In this document: positions 16,327 to 25,603 of the stretch, piece after piece
Position numbering within the stretch: the stretch's first letter is position 1
Layout: each line of letters starts with the position of its first letter
From: Piscinibacter gummiphilus
GTDB taxonomy: Bacteria; Pseudomonadota; Gammaproteobacteria; Burkholderiales; Burkholderiaceae_C
DNA: 64,000 bases
Direction: 5' to 3'
Assembly (NCBI RefSeq): GCF_032681285.1
Contig: NZ_CP136336.1
Location: 1,723,001-1,787,000, forward strand
Position numbers and translations under genes: made by a program
The notes under the pieces: model-generated
The model's database searches: none
What the model was told of the DNA's origin: nothing
Seen by the model: only the letters and a program-made list of their open reading frames with translations

Positions 16327-16734
16327 ATGTTCAACCGCAAGTCCGCTTTCGCTGCCCTCGTTGCGCTGGGCGCCCTGGCTGCCGGCAGCAGCGCCCATGC
16401 GGGCAACGTGCAGTGGTCCGTGGCCGTGAACCTGCCGGTGCCGGTGCCCGTCGTGGTAGGTGCGCCGGTCTATCACGCACCGGCCCCGGTGTACTACCCG
16501 CCGGCGCCGGTGTATTACCCGCCTGCCCCGGTGGTGGTCTACCGCCCCGCACCGCCCCCGGCCGTGGTGTATCGCCCGGTGCCGGTGGCCGACTACCGCG
16601 GCTGGGACCACCGCCATCACCACCATCGTCATCATGGCCACCGCCACGATGACCACCGCGGTGGCTACGGCTACGGCGATCGCGACGACCGCGGCCCCCG
16701 CTGGGAGCCGGGCCCGCGCCAGCGTCACCATTGA
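16327..16734 (+). CDS. Exported Pro/Tyr- and His-rich protein
   Basis: Encodes 135 residues. A signal peptide (cleavage after SSAHA, about residue 25) leads into repeats of the type PVYYPPAPVYYPPAP and VVYRPAPPP, then a His/Asp/Arg-rich tail (DHRHHHHRHHGHRHDDHRGG). The tail should bind divalent metals such as Ni, Zn or Cu. Short exported proteins with PVYYPPAP repeats are common in Burkholderiales and have no established role. Expression starts from AAGGAGAG six bases before the ATG, and a terminator follows the stop. Confidence 0.75.
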   Translation: MFNRKSAFAALVALGALAAGSSAHAGNVQWSVAVNLPVPVPVVVGAPVYHAPAPVYYPPAPVYYPPAPVVVYRPAPPPAVVYRPVPVADYRGWDHRHHHHRHHGHRHDDHRGGYGYGDRDDRGPRWEPGPRQRHH

Positions 16735-16756
16735 GCCAGCGCCACCACTGAACTCG

Positions 16757-16782
16757 AAGGGCCGCAGATGCGGCCCTTTCTT
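16757..16782 (+). terminator. Rho-independent terminator
   Basis: AAGGGCCGC/GCGGCCCTT stem with a four-base loop followed by TTCTTC. It ends the His-rich protein gene and touches the last base of the convergent 2TM gene. Confidence 0.8.
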
Positions 16783-17081
16783 CATGGTTTGTCGGACTCG
16801 CCGCGCTCGCGGCGCATGCGCTCGATCTCCTGCCGCAACATGCGCTCGCGCATGCCCTCACCCTGCAGCGTGGCGAAGGTGAAGAGGCCGTGGATCACGA
16901 GGCCGATGGCCCAGCCCCAGATGAAGAAGGGCTTGGTCCGGGCGCCGACGAGAAACGCGATTCCGAAGCCCAGGTGCACCAGCACGAAGACCATCGCGTG
17001 CGTGTAGAAGCCGATCTTGCGGCGCACGCGGCGCAAGGCGCGTGCCTCAAGGCTGTCGGAAGGGAGGTCGGATCGGCTCAT
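16782..17081 (-). CDS. 2TM-domain membrane protein
   Basis: Encodes 99 residues from the ATG giving MSRSDLPSDSLEARALRRVR. It has two membrane helices (FYTHAMVFVLVHLGFGIAFL and IWGWAIGLVIHGLFTFATL) between basic flanks, matching the 2TM domain often attached to or encoded beside LytTR regulators and sensor kinases. The C-terminus is a charged helix. It begins one base after the stop of the LytTR regulator gene, so the three genes (kinase, regulator, 2TM) form an operon. A modulatory role is inference. Confidence 0.78.
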   Translation of the reverse strand: MSRSDLPSDSLEARALRRVRRKIGFYTHAMVFVLVHLGFGIAFLVGARTKPFFIWGWAIGLVIHGLFTFATLQGEGMRERMLRQEIERMRRERGESDKP

Positions 17082-17082
17082 T

Positions 17083-17886
17083 TCACAGTGCCTTGAAGAG
17101 GTGCGCATAGAGGCGGCTCACCGCGAGCTTGTCGGCGTGCTCTCGCAGGCTCAGCGTGAGCTTGCCGCTCTCGTCGCGCACGGCGGTGGCCACCGCATCG
17201 GCTCTCACCACCGTGCCGCGGTGGATCTGCCAGAAGCGCTGCGGGTCGAGCTGCGGCAGCAGTTCGCGCAGCGACAGGCGGATGAGGTGCTCGTGGTCGG
17301 CGGTGACGACGCGCACGTATTTGTCGGCCGCTTCGAAGTACAGCACCTCGTCGACCTTCACCATGTGGATGGTGCTGCCGACGCCGGCCTGGATCACGCT
17401 CAGGCGCGGGGCGGCGGGGGCGGCGGGCGCTTGCGCCAGCAGGCCGCGCAGCTGGGCGACGGCCGCATCGAGCTCGTTGCCCTGCACCGGGGCCTGCGCG
17501 CGCTGGCGCAGGGCGTCTTGCAGGCGCGAGCAGGTCTGTGCGAGGCGCTCGGCCGTGGCGGGCTTGAGCACGTAGTCGAAGGCGGCGCGCTCGAAGGCTT
17601 CGATCGCGTATTCGTCATGCGCCGTCACGAAGACGAGCAGCGGGAACGGGCTGCCGTCGGGCCAGTCTTCGGCCAGCGCATGCGCGGCTTCGAGCCCGCT
17701 CAGGCCGGGCATGCGGATGTCGAGGAAGAGCACCTGAGGGCGCAGGGCCAGCGCCTGCTGCACGGCGGCGTCGCCATTGCCGACGCTGGCCACGATCTCG
17801 AGTTCGGGCCATTGCCGGGCCAGCTCGGCCTTGAGGTGCGCGGCCAGCAGGGGCTCGTCTTCGGCGATGAGGGCGGTGGCGTTCAT
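17083..17886 (-). CDS. LytTR-family response regulator (LytR/AlgR type)
   Basis: Encodes 267 residues. The receiver domain (1-125) has the acidic pair in AEDEP, phospho-acceptor Asp56 in LFLDIRMPG, and the Thr/Lys pair (FVTAHD, YVLKPA). After a Gln/Ala-rich linker, residues about 165-267 form a LytTR DNA-binding domain (VDEVLYFEAADKYVRVVT, WQIHRGTVVRADAV). It should be phosphorylated by the kinase encoded five bases upstream. The regulon is unknown. Confidence 0.93.
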   Translation of the reverse strand: MNATALIAEDEPLLAAHLKAELARQWPELEIVASVGNGDAAVQQALALRPQVLFLDIRMPGLSGLEAAHALAEDWPDGSPFPLLVFVTAHDEYAIEAFERAAFDYVLKPATAERLAQTCSRLQDALRQRAQAPVQGNELDAAVAQLRGLLAQAPAAPAAPRLSVIQAGVGSTIHMVKVDEVLYFEAADKYVRVVTADHEHLIRLSLRELLPQLDPQRFWQIHRGTVVRADAVATAVRDESGKLTLSLREHADKLAVSRLYAHLFKAL

Positions 17887-17891
17887 GAAGA

Positions 17892-18950
17892 TCAGGCGGT
17901 TTGGTTGAGGGGGATGCGAACAGTGGCCAGCACGCCACCTTCGTCGCCATCGGCCGGTGCGAGGGTGAAGCTCGCCGCGTCGCCGTAGAGGGTGGCCAGG
18001 CGCTCGTGCACCTGGCTCACGCCGAAATGCGTGCCGTCGTTGGCGACCGTCGAGATGCCCACGCCGGTGTCGCGCACGGTGAGCACCAGGTCGGCGCCCT
18101 CGCATGCCGCGCGCACGACCAGCCGGCCGCCATCGATCTTGGGCTCCAGGCCGTGCTTGATCGCGTTTTCCACCAGTGGCTGCAGCAGCAGCGTGGGCAC
18201 GGCGAGTTCGCTCAAGGCTTCGGGCAGGCTGATCTCGGTGACGAGGCGCTCGCCCATGCGGATCTTCATCAGCGCGAGGTAGTCGTTGAGCCGCGCGAAC
18301 TCGGCCGACAGCGGGTGCAGCATGCCGCGCGAGGCGGTGAGCGTGGAGCGCATGAAGGCGACCAGGTGGTCGAGCATCTCCTGCGCGCGTGGCGGGTCGA
18401 GCGCGATCAGCACGCGCAGGTTGGCCAGCGTGTTGAAGAGCATGTGCGGCTCGAGCTGCGACGACAGCAGCTGCAGCTGTGCCTGGCTTGCGTCTCGCTG
18501 CGCGGTGGCGGCGAGCTGCTCCAACGACGCGCCGCGGCCGCGCGCGTGGAAGAAGAACGTGATGACGGCGCTCATCGTGAACGCGAGGAAGAGGTAGCCG
18601 AGCGTCTGCCGGGGCTGGCGCAGCATCAGGTCCCAGGTCGAGAAGCCGCTGAACGCATCGCCGATGAGGGTGCCCATCGTGTACCCGACGAGGATGCCGC
18701 CCACCAGCAGCAGGTAGCGCCGCCAACCCACCGGCCAGTTGCTGCGCGGATCGCGCTTGAAGGCGTGGCGGGCGCATTCGATGGTGATCCAGATCGACAG
18801 GCCGATGGCCTGCGCATAGACCATCTGGGCCACCATGTTGTCGTTGCGAAGCGCCAGGCCCAGCCCGATCACCACGTTGAAGACGACGACGACCAGCCCG
18901 CGGGTCAGCACCGTTCCGAAGTGTTCAGCGTAGGGCTTGGTCGTGTTCAT
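17892..18950 (-). CDS. LytS-type sensor histidine kinase
   Basis: Encodes 352 residues. The first 135 contain about four membrane helices and no large periplasmic domain. Then comes the His_kinase domain with phospho-acceptor His169 in SSQLEPHMLFNTLANL, and a HATPase_c domain with N-box LVENAIKHGL and G-box DTGVGIS. This is the AlgZ/LytS class that pairs with LytTR regulators, here encoded directly downstream. The signal is not evident; the membrane part alone must sense it. Confidence 0.92.
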   Translation of the reverse strand: MNTTKPYAEHFGTVLTRGLVVVVFNVVIGLGLALRNDNMVAQMVYAQAIGLSIWITIECARHAFKRDPRSNWPVGWRRYLLLVGGILVGYTMGTLIGDAFSGFSTWDLMLRQPRQTLGYLFLAFTMSAVITFFFHARGRGASLEQLAATAQRDASQAQLQLLSSQLEPHMLFNTLANLRVLIALDPPRAQEMLDHLVAFMRSTLTASRGMLHPLSAEFARLNDYLALMKIRMGERLVTEISLPEALSELAVPTLLLQPLVENAIKHGLEPKIDGGRLVVRAACEGADLVLTVRDTGVGISTVANDGTHFGVSQVHERLATLYGDAASFTLAPADGDEGGVLATVRIPLNQTA

Positions 18951-18975
18951 GGCCGAAGCAGTCTACTGGTGAGGA

Positions 18976-19497
18976 TCAGGCCAGGGCGAGGGCAGGGGCC
19001 ACCTTCGCGCTGCGCAGCACCCGCAGCGCACGGCCGACGAAGAGGCTCGACAGCAGCCCGTAGACGGCCGGAACGGCGAGGTCGAAAGTGGTGTTCTGCT
19101 TGAGCGCGGGGTCGAGCACCATCATCACCGAGGTGACGTAGCGCACGCCGAACACCGCCCAGATGGTGAGCAGCGGCCAGAGGCTGCCGGCGACCGCAAA
19201 GCGGCCGTCGCCCAGCGCCCTCACGCCGCGCGGGGCGATGAGCCAGTGCTGCGCGGCCAGCGAGAGCGCGAGGCCTGTGGCCCAGGCGAGCAGCACCGGC
19301 GCGTTGAAGCCGAAGGTGTTGGCGGCGCCCCAGACGGAAAAGAAGGTCCAGCCGAGCGAGATGCCGATGACGCGGGCGGCGCTCAGCTCCTGGTCGAAGG
19401 CCTGGCGCAGGCCCATGAAGGTGACGAACGCGAGCAAACCCCAGACCCAGATCGGGGTGTGCACGATGACTTGGCCGATGAGTTGAAGAATGGACAT
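18976..19497 (-). CDS. Inner-membrane protein of unknown function
   Basis: Encodes 173 residues with about five hydrophobic helices (HTPIWVWGLLAFVTFMGLRQ near the N-terminus). It resembles a family of small membrane proteins (DUF6622-type, from memory) without known role. A CAGGAG ribosome site precedes the ATG. It lies upstream of the LytS-type kinase gene on the same strand, 25 bases away, so it may be part of that operon. Confidence 0.65.
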   Translation of the reverse strand: MSILQLIGQVIVHTPIWVWGLLAFVTFMGLRQAFDQELSAARVIGISLGWTFFSVWGAANTFGFNAPVLLAWATGLALSLAAQHWLIAPRGVRALGDGRFAVAGSLWPLLTIWAVFGVRYVTSVMMVLDPALKQNTTFDLAVPAVYGLLSSLFVGRALRVLRSAKVAPALALA

Positions 19498-19630
19498 GGT
19501 CGTCTCCTGGGGGTGGGGCGGTGTTGCGATGGGGTGAACTGTCGCGGCGCCACCCGGGCCGTGCGAGCCCCATGCGACGAAGCGGCGGCGGGCGGCGCGA
19601 AATGCGGCTCTTGAGGCGCCAGTGGCTGGC

Positions 19631-19636
19631 TATAGT
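19631..19636 (+). promoter_or_regulatory. Possible -10 element
   Basis: TATAGT, 31 bases before the M14-like gene start. A TTGAGG lies 14 bases upstream, too close for a standard spacer, so only the -10 is supported. Confidence 0.3.
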
Positions 19637-19666
19637 CATCGCCCCGCCCGAGCCCAGGAGACCCGA

Positions 19667-21298
19667 ATGCCCTTCGTTGCTGCCAGCCCTAGCCTTCGAC
19701 GGGCCGCCTTCCTGGTCGCCGCGGCCGGCCTGGCGGCCTGCACAACGCTCCCGGAGCCGCCGCCCGCGGTGCCCGTCTTCGGCCCGGTGCGGCCCCCGGT
19801 GGTTGCTTCCAGCCCGGCCCCGGCGCCTACCACCGCCGCCCCGGCACCAACGCCCGCCCCGTCCGGGCTCGCGAGCCGCTTCCCCGAGCCGTCGGTCAAC
19901 TACCGCACGCCGGCCTTCCAACTGGGCCACGGCGCGTTCACCAGTGCGGCCGAGGCGCAGAGGCTGCTGCAGGGCCTGGCGCGCGACCACGCCGCGGTGG
20001 TGCGGGTGCTCAAGGTGGGTGAAGACGCGAGCGGCGCGGCGCTCGAGGCGCTGCTCTTCAGCCGCTCGGCGCAGGCCACCCCCGACTCGATCCGCGCCAG
20101 CGGCCGCGCCACCGTCGTGTTGCACGGCCCGCAGCGCGCCGACGCGCCGGCTGCCACCGAGGCCTTGCTCGTCGTGGCGCAGGAGTTGGCGCGGGGTCGG
20201 TTGCAGTCCGTGCTCGACAAGGCCAACGTGATCGTCTGGCCGCTGGTGCCGGCGCCCGGCACGGCGTTCGACGGTGACCACCTGCTCCTCAAGACGCCGC
20301 AAACTCAAGCGCTGGCGCGCCTCGTGCGCGAGTACCAGCCGGCCGTGGTGGCCGAGGTGGCGGAGTACCTGCCGTCGACCGAGTTCTCGCTGCGGTTTTC
20401 GGCGGTGGAGCGGCACGACGCCATGCTGCAGTACGCCGCAGCCGGCAACCTCGCCCCCTTCGTCACCAAGGCCGCGGAAGAGTGGTTTCGCCAGCCGATG
20501 CTGGCCGCCCTGCAGCAGCAGGGCCTCGCCGCGGAGTGGCACTACGGCGTGGCACAGGGGGCCGTGGAGCGCCGCTTGGCGATGGGCAGCCCACTGCCCG
20601 ACAACAGCCGCAACGTGCAGGGCTTGAAGAACGCGGTGAGCCTCACCATCGAATCGCGCGGCGAGGCGTCGGGCGGCCGGGTGTACTTCAAGCGCCGCGT
20701 GCACACGCTGGTCACGGCGCTCGGCTCGGTGCTGGAGAGCGCTGGCGAGCGCAGCAGCGACCTGCTGAAGATCCGCCAATACGTCGACGCCGAGATCAGC
20801 GCCCAGGCCTGCAAGGGCACCGTCGTCGTCGAAGCCGGGCTGAGCCCTGGCGAACACACGTTGCAGATGCTCGATGCCGGCACCGGCGCGGAGAAGTCGT
20901 CCACCGTCGCGTGGGACTCGGCCCTGGCCCTGCGCGAGCTGCAGGTGCGCCCCCGCCCCTGCGGCTACTGGCTCGATGCCAGCGAGTCGGTGGCGGTGGC
21001 GCGCCTGCGCCTGCTGGGCGTGCGCGTCGAGCAGGTGCTGTCGAAAGGGGTGGTGCAGGGCGACACCTTCGTCGAGACGGCGGCCAACCCGCGCGAGGTG
21101 AAGACGGTCTCGGCCCTGCTCGACCTCGCGCCGGGCGGCTACTACGTGCCGCTGAGCCAGCCGCTCGCGCACGTGGCGGTGGCGGCGCTGGAGCCCGACA
21201 CCGCCTTCAGCTACTGGGCCGGCGGCCTCGTGACGGGCGTGAACAAGACGGCGCGCGTGATGGCCTGGCCCGGCGTGAAGACGTCGCAGGTGCCCTGA
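19667..21298 (+). CDS. Lipoprotein of the M14 carboxypeptidase fold, zinc ligands lost
   Basis: Encodes 543 residues. The lipobox LAAC (Cys25) and a Pro/Ala linker indicate an envelope lipoprotein. Residues about 80-400 read like an M14 metallocarboxypeptidase. However, where active relatives have the zinc ligands HxxE this protein has RxxA (Arg157-Ala160, in GPQRADAPAATEALL). The later zinc histidine (DxHEY in relatives) is Ala232 in EVAEY. The segment before DHLLL lacks the usual Asn-Arg pair. A glutamate in SLTIESRG, matching the catalytic Glu region, remains. The rest of the fold is intact without frameshifts, so this is probably a non-catalytic binding protein. The alignment to active members is from memory. 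Confidence 0.75.
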   Translation: MPFVAASPSLRRAAFLVAAAGLAACTTLPEPPPAVPVFGPVRPPVVASSPAPAPTTAAPAPTPAPSGLASRFPEPSVNYRTPAFQLGHGAFTSAAEAQRLLQGLARDHAAVVRVLKVGEDASGAALEALLFSRSAQATPDSIRASGRATVVLHGPQRADAPAATEALLVVAQELARGRLQSVLDKANVIVWPLVPAPGTAFDGDHLLLKTPQTQALARLVREYQPAVVAEVAEYLPSTEFSLRFSAVERHDAMLQYAAAGNLAPFVTKAAEEWFRQPMLAALQQQGLAAEWHYGVAQGAVERRLAMGSPLPDNSRNVQGLKNAVSLTIESRGEASGGRVYFKRRVHTLVTALGSVLESAGERSSDLLKIRQYVDAEISAQACKGTVVVEAGLSPGEHTLQMLDAGTGAEKSSTVAWDSALALRELQVRPRPCGYWLDASESVAVARLRLLGVRVEQVLSKGVVQGDTFVETAANPREVKTVSALLDLAPGGYYVPLSQPLAHVAVAALEPDTAFSYWAGGLVTGVNKTARVMAWPGVKTSQVP

Positions 21299-21325
21299 GG
21301 CCGCTGCGCGGGAGCGCCTTGCGCT

Positions 21326-22888
21326 TCAACGGCGGCGCGAGCCGCTGCCGCCGAACAAGCTGCCCAGCACGCCGCGAATGATCTCGCGGCCCACCGTCGA
21401 GCCGATGGTGCGGGCGGCCGACTTGCCGAGCGTCTGCACGATGCCGTCGTGCTGGCCACCGCGCGGGCCGGTGCGGCCGAAGAGGATGTCGTTCAGTCCA
21501 CCGCTCAGCAGGCCGCCATCTTCCTGGGCCGGCGCACCTTTGCCGGTCTTGGTGGTGGCCTGCCCGGGGCTGGCGGTGGGGGCCGCCTCGGCACCGGCCA
21601 CGGCGCGGCCCTTGAGCTTCTCGTAGGCCGACTCGCGGTCGACTGCCTTCTCGTACACGCCCGCCACCAGCGAGCCGGCGATCAGCGCCTTGCGCTGCTC
21701 GGGCGTGATCGGGCCGATCTGGCTGCCGGGCGGTATGACGAACACCCGCTCGGTGACACTCGGGCGGCCCTTGGCATCCAGAAAGCTCACCAGCGCTTCG
21801 CCCACCGCCAGCTCGGTGATGGCGGTCTCGATGTCGAGGCCGGGGTTGGCGCGCATGGTGCTCGCCGCCGACTTCACCGCCTTCTGGTCGCGGGGCGTGA
21901 AGGCGCGCAGCGCGTGCTGCACGCGGTTGCCGAGCTGGGCCAGCACGGTGTCGGGGATGTCGAGCGGGTTCTGGGTCACGAAATACACGCCCACGCCCTT
22001 CGAGCGCACGAGGCGCACCACGAGCTCGATGCGCTCGACGAGCGCGGTGGGTGCGTCCTTGAAGAGCAGGTGCGCTTCGTCGAAGAAGAAGACGAGCTTG
22101 GGCTTGTCGAGGTCGCCCACTTCGGGCAGCTGCTCGAAGAGCTCGGACAGCATCCACAGCAGGAAGGTGGCGTAGAGGCGCGGCGCGTTCATCAGCTTGT
22201 CGGCCGAGAGCACGTTGACGACCCCCTTGCCATCGACCGTCTGCATGAAGTCGCCGATGTTGAGCATGGGCTCGCCGAAGAACTTGTCGCCGCCTTGCTC
22301 CTCGATCTGCAGCAGGCCGCGCTGAATGGCCCCCACGCTCGCGGCGCTCACGTTGCCGTATTCGGTGGTGAACTGCGAGGCGTTTTCGCCCACGTGCTGC
22401 AACATCGCGCGCAGGTCTTTCAGGTCGAGCAGCAAGAGGCCCGAGTCGTCGGCGATCTTGAAGACGAGGTTGAGCACGCCGGCCTGGGTTTCGTTGAGGG
22501 CCAGCATGCGCGCCAGCAGCAGCGGGCCCATGTCGCTCACGGTGGCGCGCACCGGGTGGCCCTGCTCGCCGAACACGTCCCACAGCGTGGCGGGGCAGGC
22601 CAGCGGCTCGGGGGTGTCGAGGCCGCGCTCCTTCAGCACCGCGGCGAGCTTGTCGCCGATCTTGCCGGCCTGGGTGATGCCGGTGAGGTCACCCTTCACG
22701 TCGGCCATGAAGACCGGCACGCCGATCTTGCTGAAATGCTCGGCCAGGTTTTGCAGGGTGATGGTCTTGCCCGTGCCGGTGGCGCCGGTGATGAGGCCGT
22801 GGCGGTTGGCCAGCGCTGGCAGGAGAAAACACTCGATCGTCTTGTCTTGAGAGATGACGTGCTTGGCGATCAGGATGGGCTCGGCCAT
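21326..22888 (-). CDS. HerA-like ATPase (DUF853, YjgR type)
   Basis: Encodes 520 residues from the ATG that has CTGGAG eight bases upstream; in-frame ATGs further upstream are less well placed. Walker A is GATGTGKT, Walker B is [13 protein letters not shown], and an arginine-finger region ([20 protein letters not shown]) follows, typical of HerA/FtsK-like P-loop ATPases. The C-terminus (about 430-520) is Gly-rich and low in complexity before ending SGSRRR. E. coli YjgR belongs here; its role is not settled. It is divergent from yebC. Confidence 0.87.
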   Translation of the reverse strand: MAEPILIAKHVISQDKTIECFLLPALANRHGLITGATGTGKTITLQNLAEHFSKIGVPVFMADVKGDLTGITQAGKIGDKLAAVLKERGLDTPEPLACPATLWDVFGEQGHPVRATVSDMGPLLLARMLALNETQAGVLNLVFKIADDSGLLLLDLKDLRAMLQHVGENASQFTTEYGNVSAASVGAIQRGLLQIEEQGGDKFFGEPMLNIGDFMQTVDGKGVVNVLSADKLMNAPRLYATFLLWMLSELFEQLPEVGDLDKPKLVFFFDEAHLLFKDAPTALVERIELVVRLVRSKGVGVYFVTQNPLDIPDTVLAQLGNRVQHALRAFTPRDQKAVKSAASTMRANPGLDIETAITELAVGEALVSFLDAKGRPSVTERVFVIPPGSQIGPITPEQRKALIAGSLVAGVYEKAVDRESAYEKLKGRAVAGAEAAPTASPGQATTKTGKGAPAQEDGGLLSGGLNDILFGRTGPRGGQHDGIVQTLGKSAARTIGSTVGREIIRGVLGSLFGGSGSRRR

Positions 22889-22921
22889 GAACATTGCTCC
22901 AGAGAAGGGAGGGCGCACCGC

Positions 22922-22927
22922 TAAAAT
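22922..22927 (+). promoter_or_regulatory. Possible -10 element before yebC
   Basis: TAAAAT, 72 bases before the yebC start, in the divergent gap to the HerA-like gene. No -35 at the right distance was found. Confidence 0.3.
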
Positions 22928-22998
22928 TGCAGTCTATCCCCCAGAACCACATTTCCGGGCGGCTGCGCGCGACGCCAGCCCCCGCAGCAGGAGCCTTC

Positions 22999-23724
22999 AT
23001 GGCCGGACATTCCAAATGGGCCAACATCCAGCACCGCAAAGGCCGCCAAGACGAGAAGCGCGGCAAGGTCTGGACCCGCATCATCCGTGAAATCATGGTG
23101 GCGGCCCGCCAGGGCGGCGGCGACCCCAACATGAACCCACGCCTGCGGCTGGCCATCGACAAGGCCAAGGCCGCCAACATGCCGGCCGACACGATCAAGA
23201 AGAACGTCGACAAGGCGACCGGCAACCTCGAAGGCGTGCACTACGAGGAGGTCCGCTATGAGGGCTACGGCATTGGCGGCGCGGCCGTCATCGTCGACTG
23301 CATGACCGACAACCGCGTGCGCACCGTCGCTGAAGTGCGGCATGCGTTCAGCAAGTACGGCGGCAACCTCGGCACCGAAGGCTCGGTGGCCTTCCAGTTC
23401 AAGCATTGCGGTCAGTTGTTGTTCGCCCCCGGCACGAGTGAAGACAAGGTGATGGAAGTGGCCCTCGAAGCCGGTGCCGACGATGTGGTGACCCACGACG
23501 ACGGCTCGCTCGAAGTGCTCAGCTCGCCGCATGACTTCGAAGCGGTGAAGAAGGCCCTGGAGGCCGCCGGCCTCAAGCCCGAGCTCGCCGAGGTGACGAT
23601 GCGCGCCGAAAACACGATCGACCTCACCGGCGAAGACGCCCAGCGCATGCAGAAGCTGCTCGACGTGCTGGAAGACCTCGACGATGCGCAAGAGGTCTAT
23701 CACAACGCGGTGATCCACGAATGA
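22999..23724 (+). CDS. yebC: YebC/PmpR-family protein (translation/transcription regulator)
   Basis: Encodes 241 residues beginning [20 protein letters not shown], the invariant start of the family, with the three-domain length expected (about 240). The [20 protein letters not shown] and [21 protein letters not shown] segments are diagnostic. Family members were described as DNA-binding regulators, and more recently as factors relieving ribosome stalling on proline runs. It is first in an operon: its stop overlaps the purD start by four bases (ATGA). Confidence 0.95.
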   Translation: MAGHSKWANIQHRKGRQDEKRGKVWTRIIREIMVAARQGGGDPNMNPRLRLAIDKAKAANMPADTIKKNVDKATGNLEGVHYEEVRYEGYGIGGAAVIVDCMTDNRVRTVAEVRHAFSKYGGNLGTEGSVAFQFKHCGQLLFAPGTSEDKVMEVALEAGADDVVTHDDGSLEVLSSPHDFEAVKKALEAAGLKPELAEVTMRAENTIDLTGEDAQRMQKLLDVLEDLDDAQEVYHNAVIHE

Positions 23725-25001
23725 AGGTCCTCGTGATCGGCTCCGGCGGCCGTGAACACGCCATCGCCTGGAAGCTCGCGCAGTCGCCCAAGCTGCAGAC
23801 CGTCTACGTGGCGCCCGGCAACGGGGGCACGGCGCTCAGCCCGCACCTGAAGAACGTCGCCATCACCGACATCAAGGCACTGGCCGACTTTGCGGTCAGC
23901 GAGAAGATCGCGCTCACGGTCGTCGGCCCCGAAGTGCCGCTCGCGGCCGGTGTGGTCGACGAGTTCCGCTCGCGCGGCCTGCGCATCTTCGGCCCGACCA
24001 AGGCCGCGGCGCAACTCGAAAGCTCGAAGGCCTTCTCGAAGGACTTCATGAAGCGGCACGGCATCCCGACCGCCGCCTACGAGACCTTTGCCGACCTCCA
24101 GGCGGCGCATGCCTACGTCGACAAGATGGGCGCGCCCATCGTCGTGAAGGCCGACGGCCTCGCGGCCGGCAAGGGCGTGGTCGTGGCCACCACGCTCGAA
24201 GAGGCGCATCAAGCGGTTGACTGGATGCTGGCTGACAACAGACTCGGCGTGCAGCACAACGAAGGCGGTGCTCGTGTCGTCATCGAGCAGTTCCTGCAAG
24301 GAGAGGAAGCCAGCTTCATCGTGCTGTGCGACGGCAAGAACGTGCTGCCGCTCGCCACCAGCCAGGACCACAAGCGCCTGCAAGACAACGACGAAGGCCC
24401 CAACACCGGTGGCATGGGCACCTACTCGCCGGCGCCGGTCGTGACGCCCAACGTGCACGCGAAAGCGATGCACGAGATCATCCTGCCGACCATCGAAGGC
24501 ATGGCGAAAGACGGCATTCCCTTCACCGGCTTCCTCTACGCGGGGCTCATGATCGACGGGCACGGCGTGCCGCGCACGCTCGAGTTCAACACCCGCCTGG
24601 GCGACCCCGAGACGCAGCCGATCATGATGCGTCTGAAGAGCGATCTCTTCGACGTGCTGATGGCCGGCACCGACGGCATGCTCGACCAGGTCGAACTGCA
24701 GTGGGACCGCCGAGCCGCGCTGTGCGTGGTGATGGCCGCGGCCGGCTACCCGCTCGACCCGCGCAAGGGCGACGCGATCACCGGGCTGCCGGCCGAGACG
24801 CCCGATGCGATGGTGTTCCATGCCGGCACCGCCTTGAAGGACGGCGCGCCGGTGACCTCGGGTGGCCGCGTGCTGGGCGTCACCGCGCTCGGCGACTCGG
24901 TCAAGATGGCGCAGCACCGGGCCTACGAGGTGCTGGGCGGCATTCGCTTCGATGGCGCGCAGTTCCGGCGCGACATCGGCCACCGGGCCATCAAGCGCTG
25001 A
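23721..25001 (+). CDS. purD: Phosphoribosylamine--glycine ligase
   Basis: Encodes 426 residues, the normal length. Catalyses the ATP-dependent joining of glycine to 5-phosphoribosylamine, the second step of purine synthesis. The N-terminal [20 protein letters not shown], the ATP-grasp segment [18 protein letters not shown], and [13 protein letters not shown] (metal-binding Glu/Asn) are present. It is translationally coupled to yebC upstream and to the acyltransferase downstream (stop and start share a base as TGATG). Confidence 0.96.
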   Translation: MKVLVIGSGGREHAIAWKLAQSPKLQTVYVAPGNGGTALSPHLKNVAITDIKALADFAVSEKIALTVVGPEVPLAAGVVDEFRSRGLRIFGPTKAAAQLESSKAFSKDFMKRHGIPTAAYETFADLQAAHAYVDKMGAPIVVKADGLAAGKGVVVATTLEEAHQAVDWMLADNRLGVQHNEGGARVVIEQFLQGEEASFIVLCDGKNVLPLATSQDHKRLQDNDEGPNTGGMGTYSPAPVVTPNVHAKAMHEIILPTIEGMAKDGIPFTGFLYAGLMIDGHGVPRTLEFNTRLGDPETQPIMMRLKSDLFDVLMAGTDGMLDQVELQWDRRAALCVVMAAAGYPLDPRKGDAITGLPAETPDAMVFHAGTALKDGAPVTSGGRVLGVTALGDSVKMAQHRAYEVLGGIRFDGAQFRRDIGHRAIKR

Positions 25002-25603
25002 TGCTCATCCCAGAGCGGCCGGTGCAGCTTCGCGGCAGCGCGTTGGCTCTGGGGCTGATGCGCCTGCTGGGCTGGAAGCTGGTCTTCCAGGGGCTGCCGG
25101 CACGGCAGGGCGTGATCGTGGTGTACCCGCACACCTCGAACTGGGACTTTCTCTTCGGCCTGCTGGCCAAGTGGTCCATCGGCATCCAGGTGTCGTTCTT
25201 CGGCAAGGACAGCCTGTTCAAGTTTCCGCTGATCAGCCACTGGATGCGTTGGGTCGGGGGCCTGGCGGTCGACCGACATGCGCCCCAGGGCATCGTCGGG
25301 CAGATGGGCGCGGCACTGGCTCAGGCGAAGGCGCAAGGCCGCTTCATGTGGCTTGCGCTCGCCCCGGAGGGCACGCGCAGCTACCGTGATGCCTGGCGCT
25401 CGGGCTTCTATCACGTGACGCTCGCGGCCGGTGTGCCGCTGGGTTTGGCAGCACTGGACTACGCTCGGCGCGAGGTGCGGCTCGACACCTTTGTCATGCT
25501 GAGCGGCGACGAGGCGGCCGACATGGCGCAGATCGCATCCGTTCTCGGGCGGGCCACCGGCAAGCGGCCCGCACTGGCCGCCCCCATTCGATTGAAGCCA
25601 TGA
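25001..25603 (+). CDS. PlsC-like lysophospholipid acyltransferase
   Basis: Encodes 200 residues. The acyltransferase motif HTSNWD (HX4D) is near residue 43, and PEGTRS (substrate phosphate binding) lies near residue 120. One hydrophobic N-terminal stretch suggests peripheral or single-pass membrane attachment. It is shorter than PlsC (about 240 residues) and resembles the small acyltransferases often found beside hemF or purD in Burkholderiales. The acceptor lipid is not known. It overlaps hemF by four bases. Confidence 0.82.
   Translation: MLIPERPVQLRGSALALGLMRLLGWKLVFQGLPARQGVIVVYPHTSNWDFLFGLLAKWSIGIQVSFFGKDSLFKFPLISHWMRWVGGLAVDRHAPQGIVGQMGAALAQAKAQGRFMWLALAPEGTRSYRDAWRSGFYHVTLAAGVPLGLAALDYARREVRLDTFVMLSGDEAADMAQIASVLGRATGKRPALAAPIRLKP

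Noticed and set aside
18947..21172. Minus-strand frame of 741 codons across the M14-like gene and the small membrane protein
   Set aside because: It runs through two unrelated genes and a control region and has no recognisable domain.
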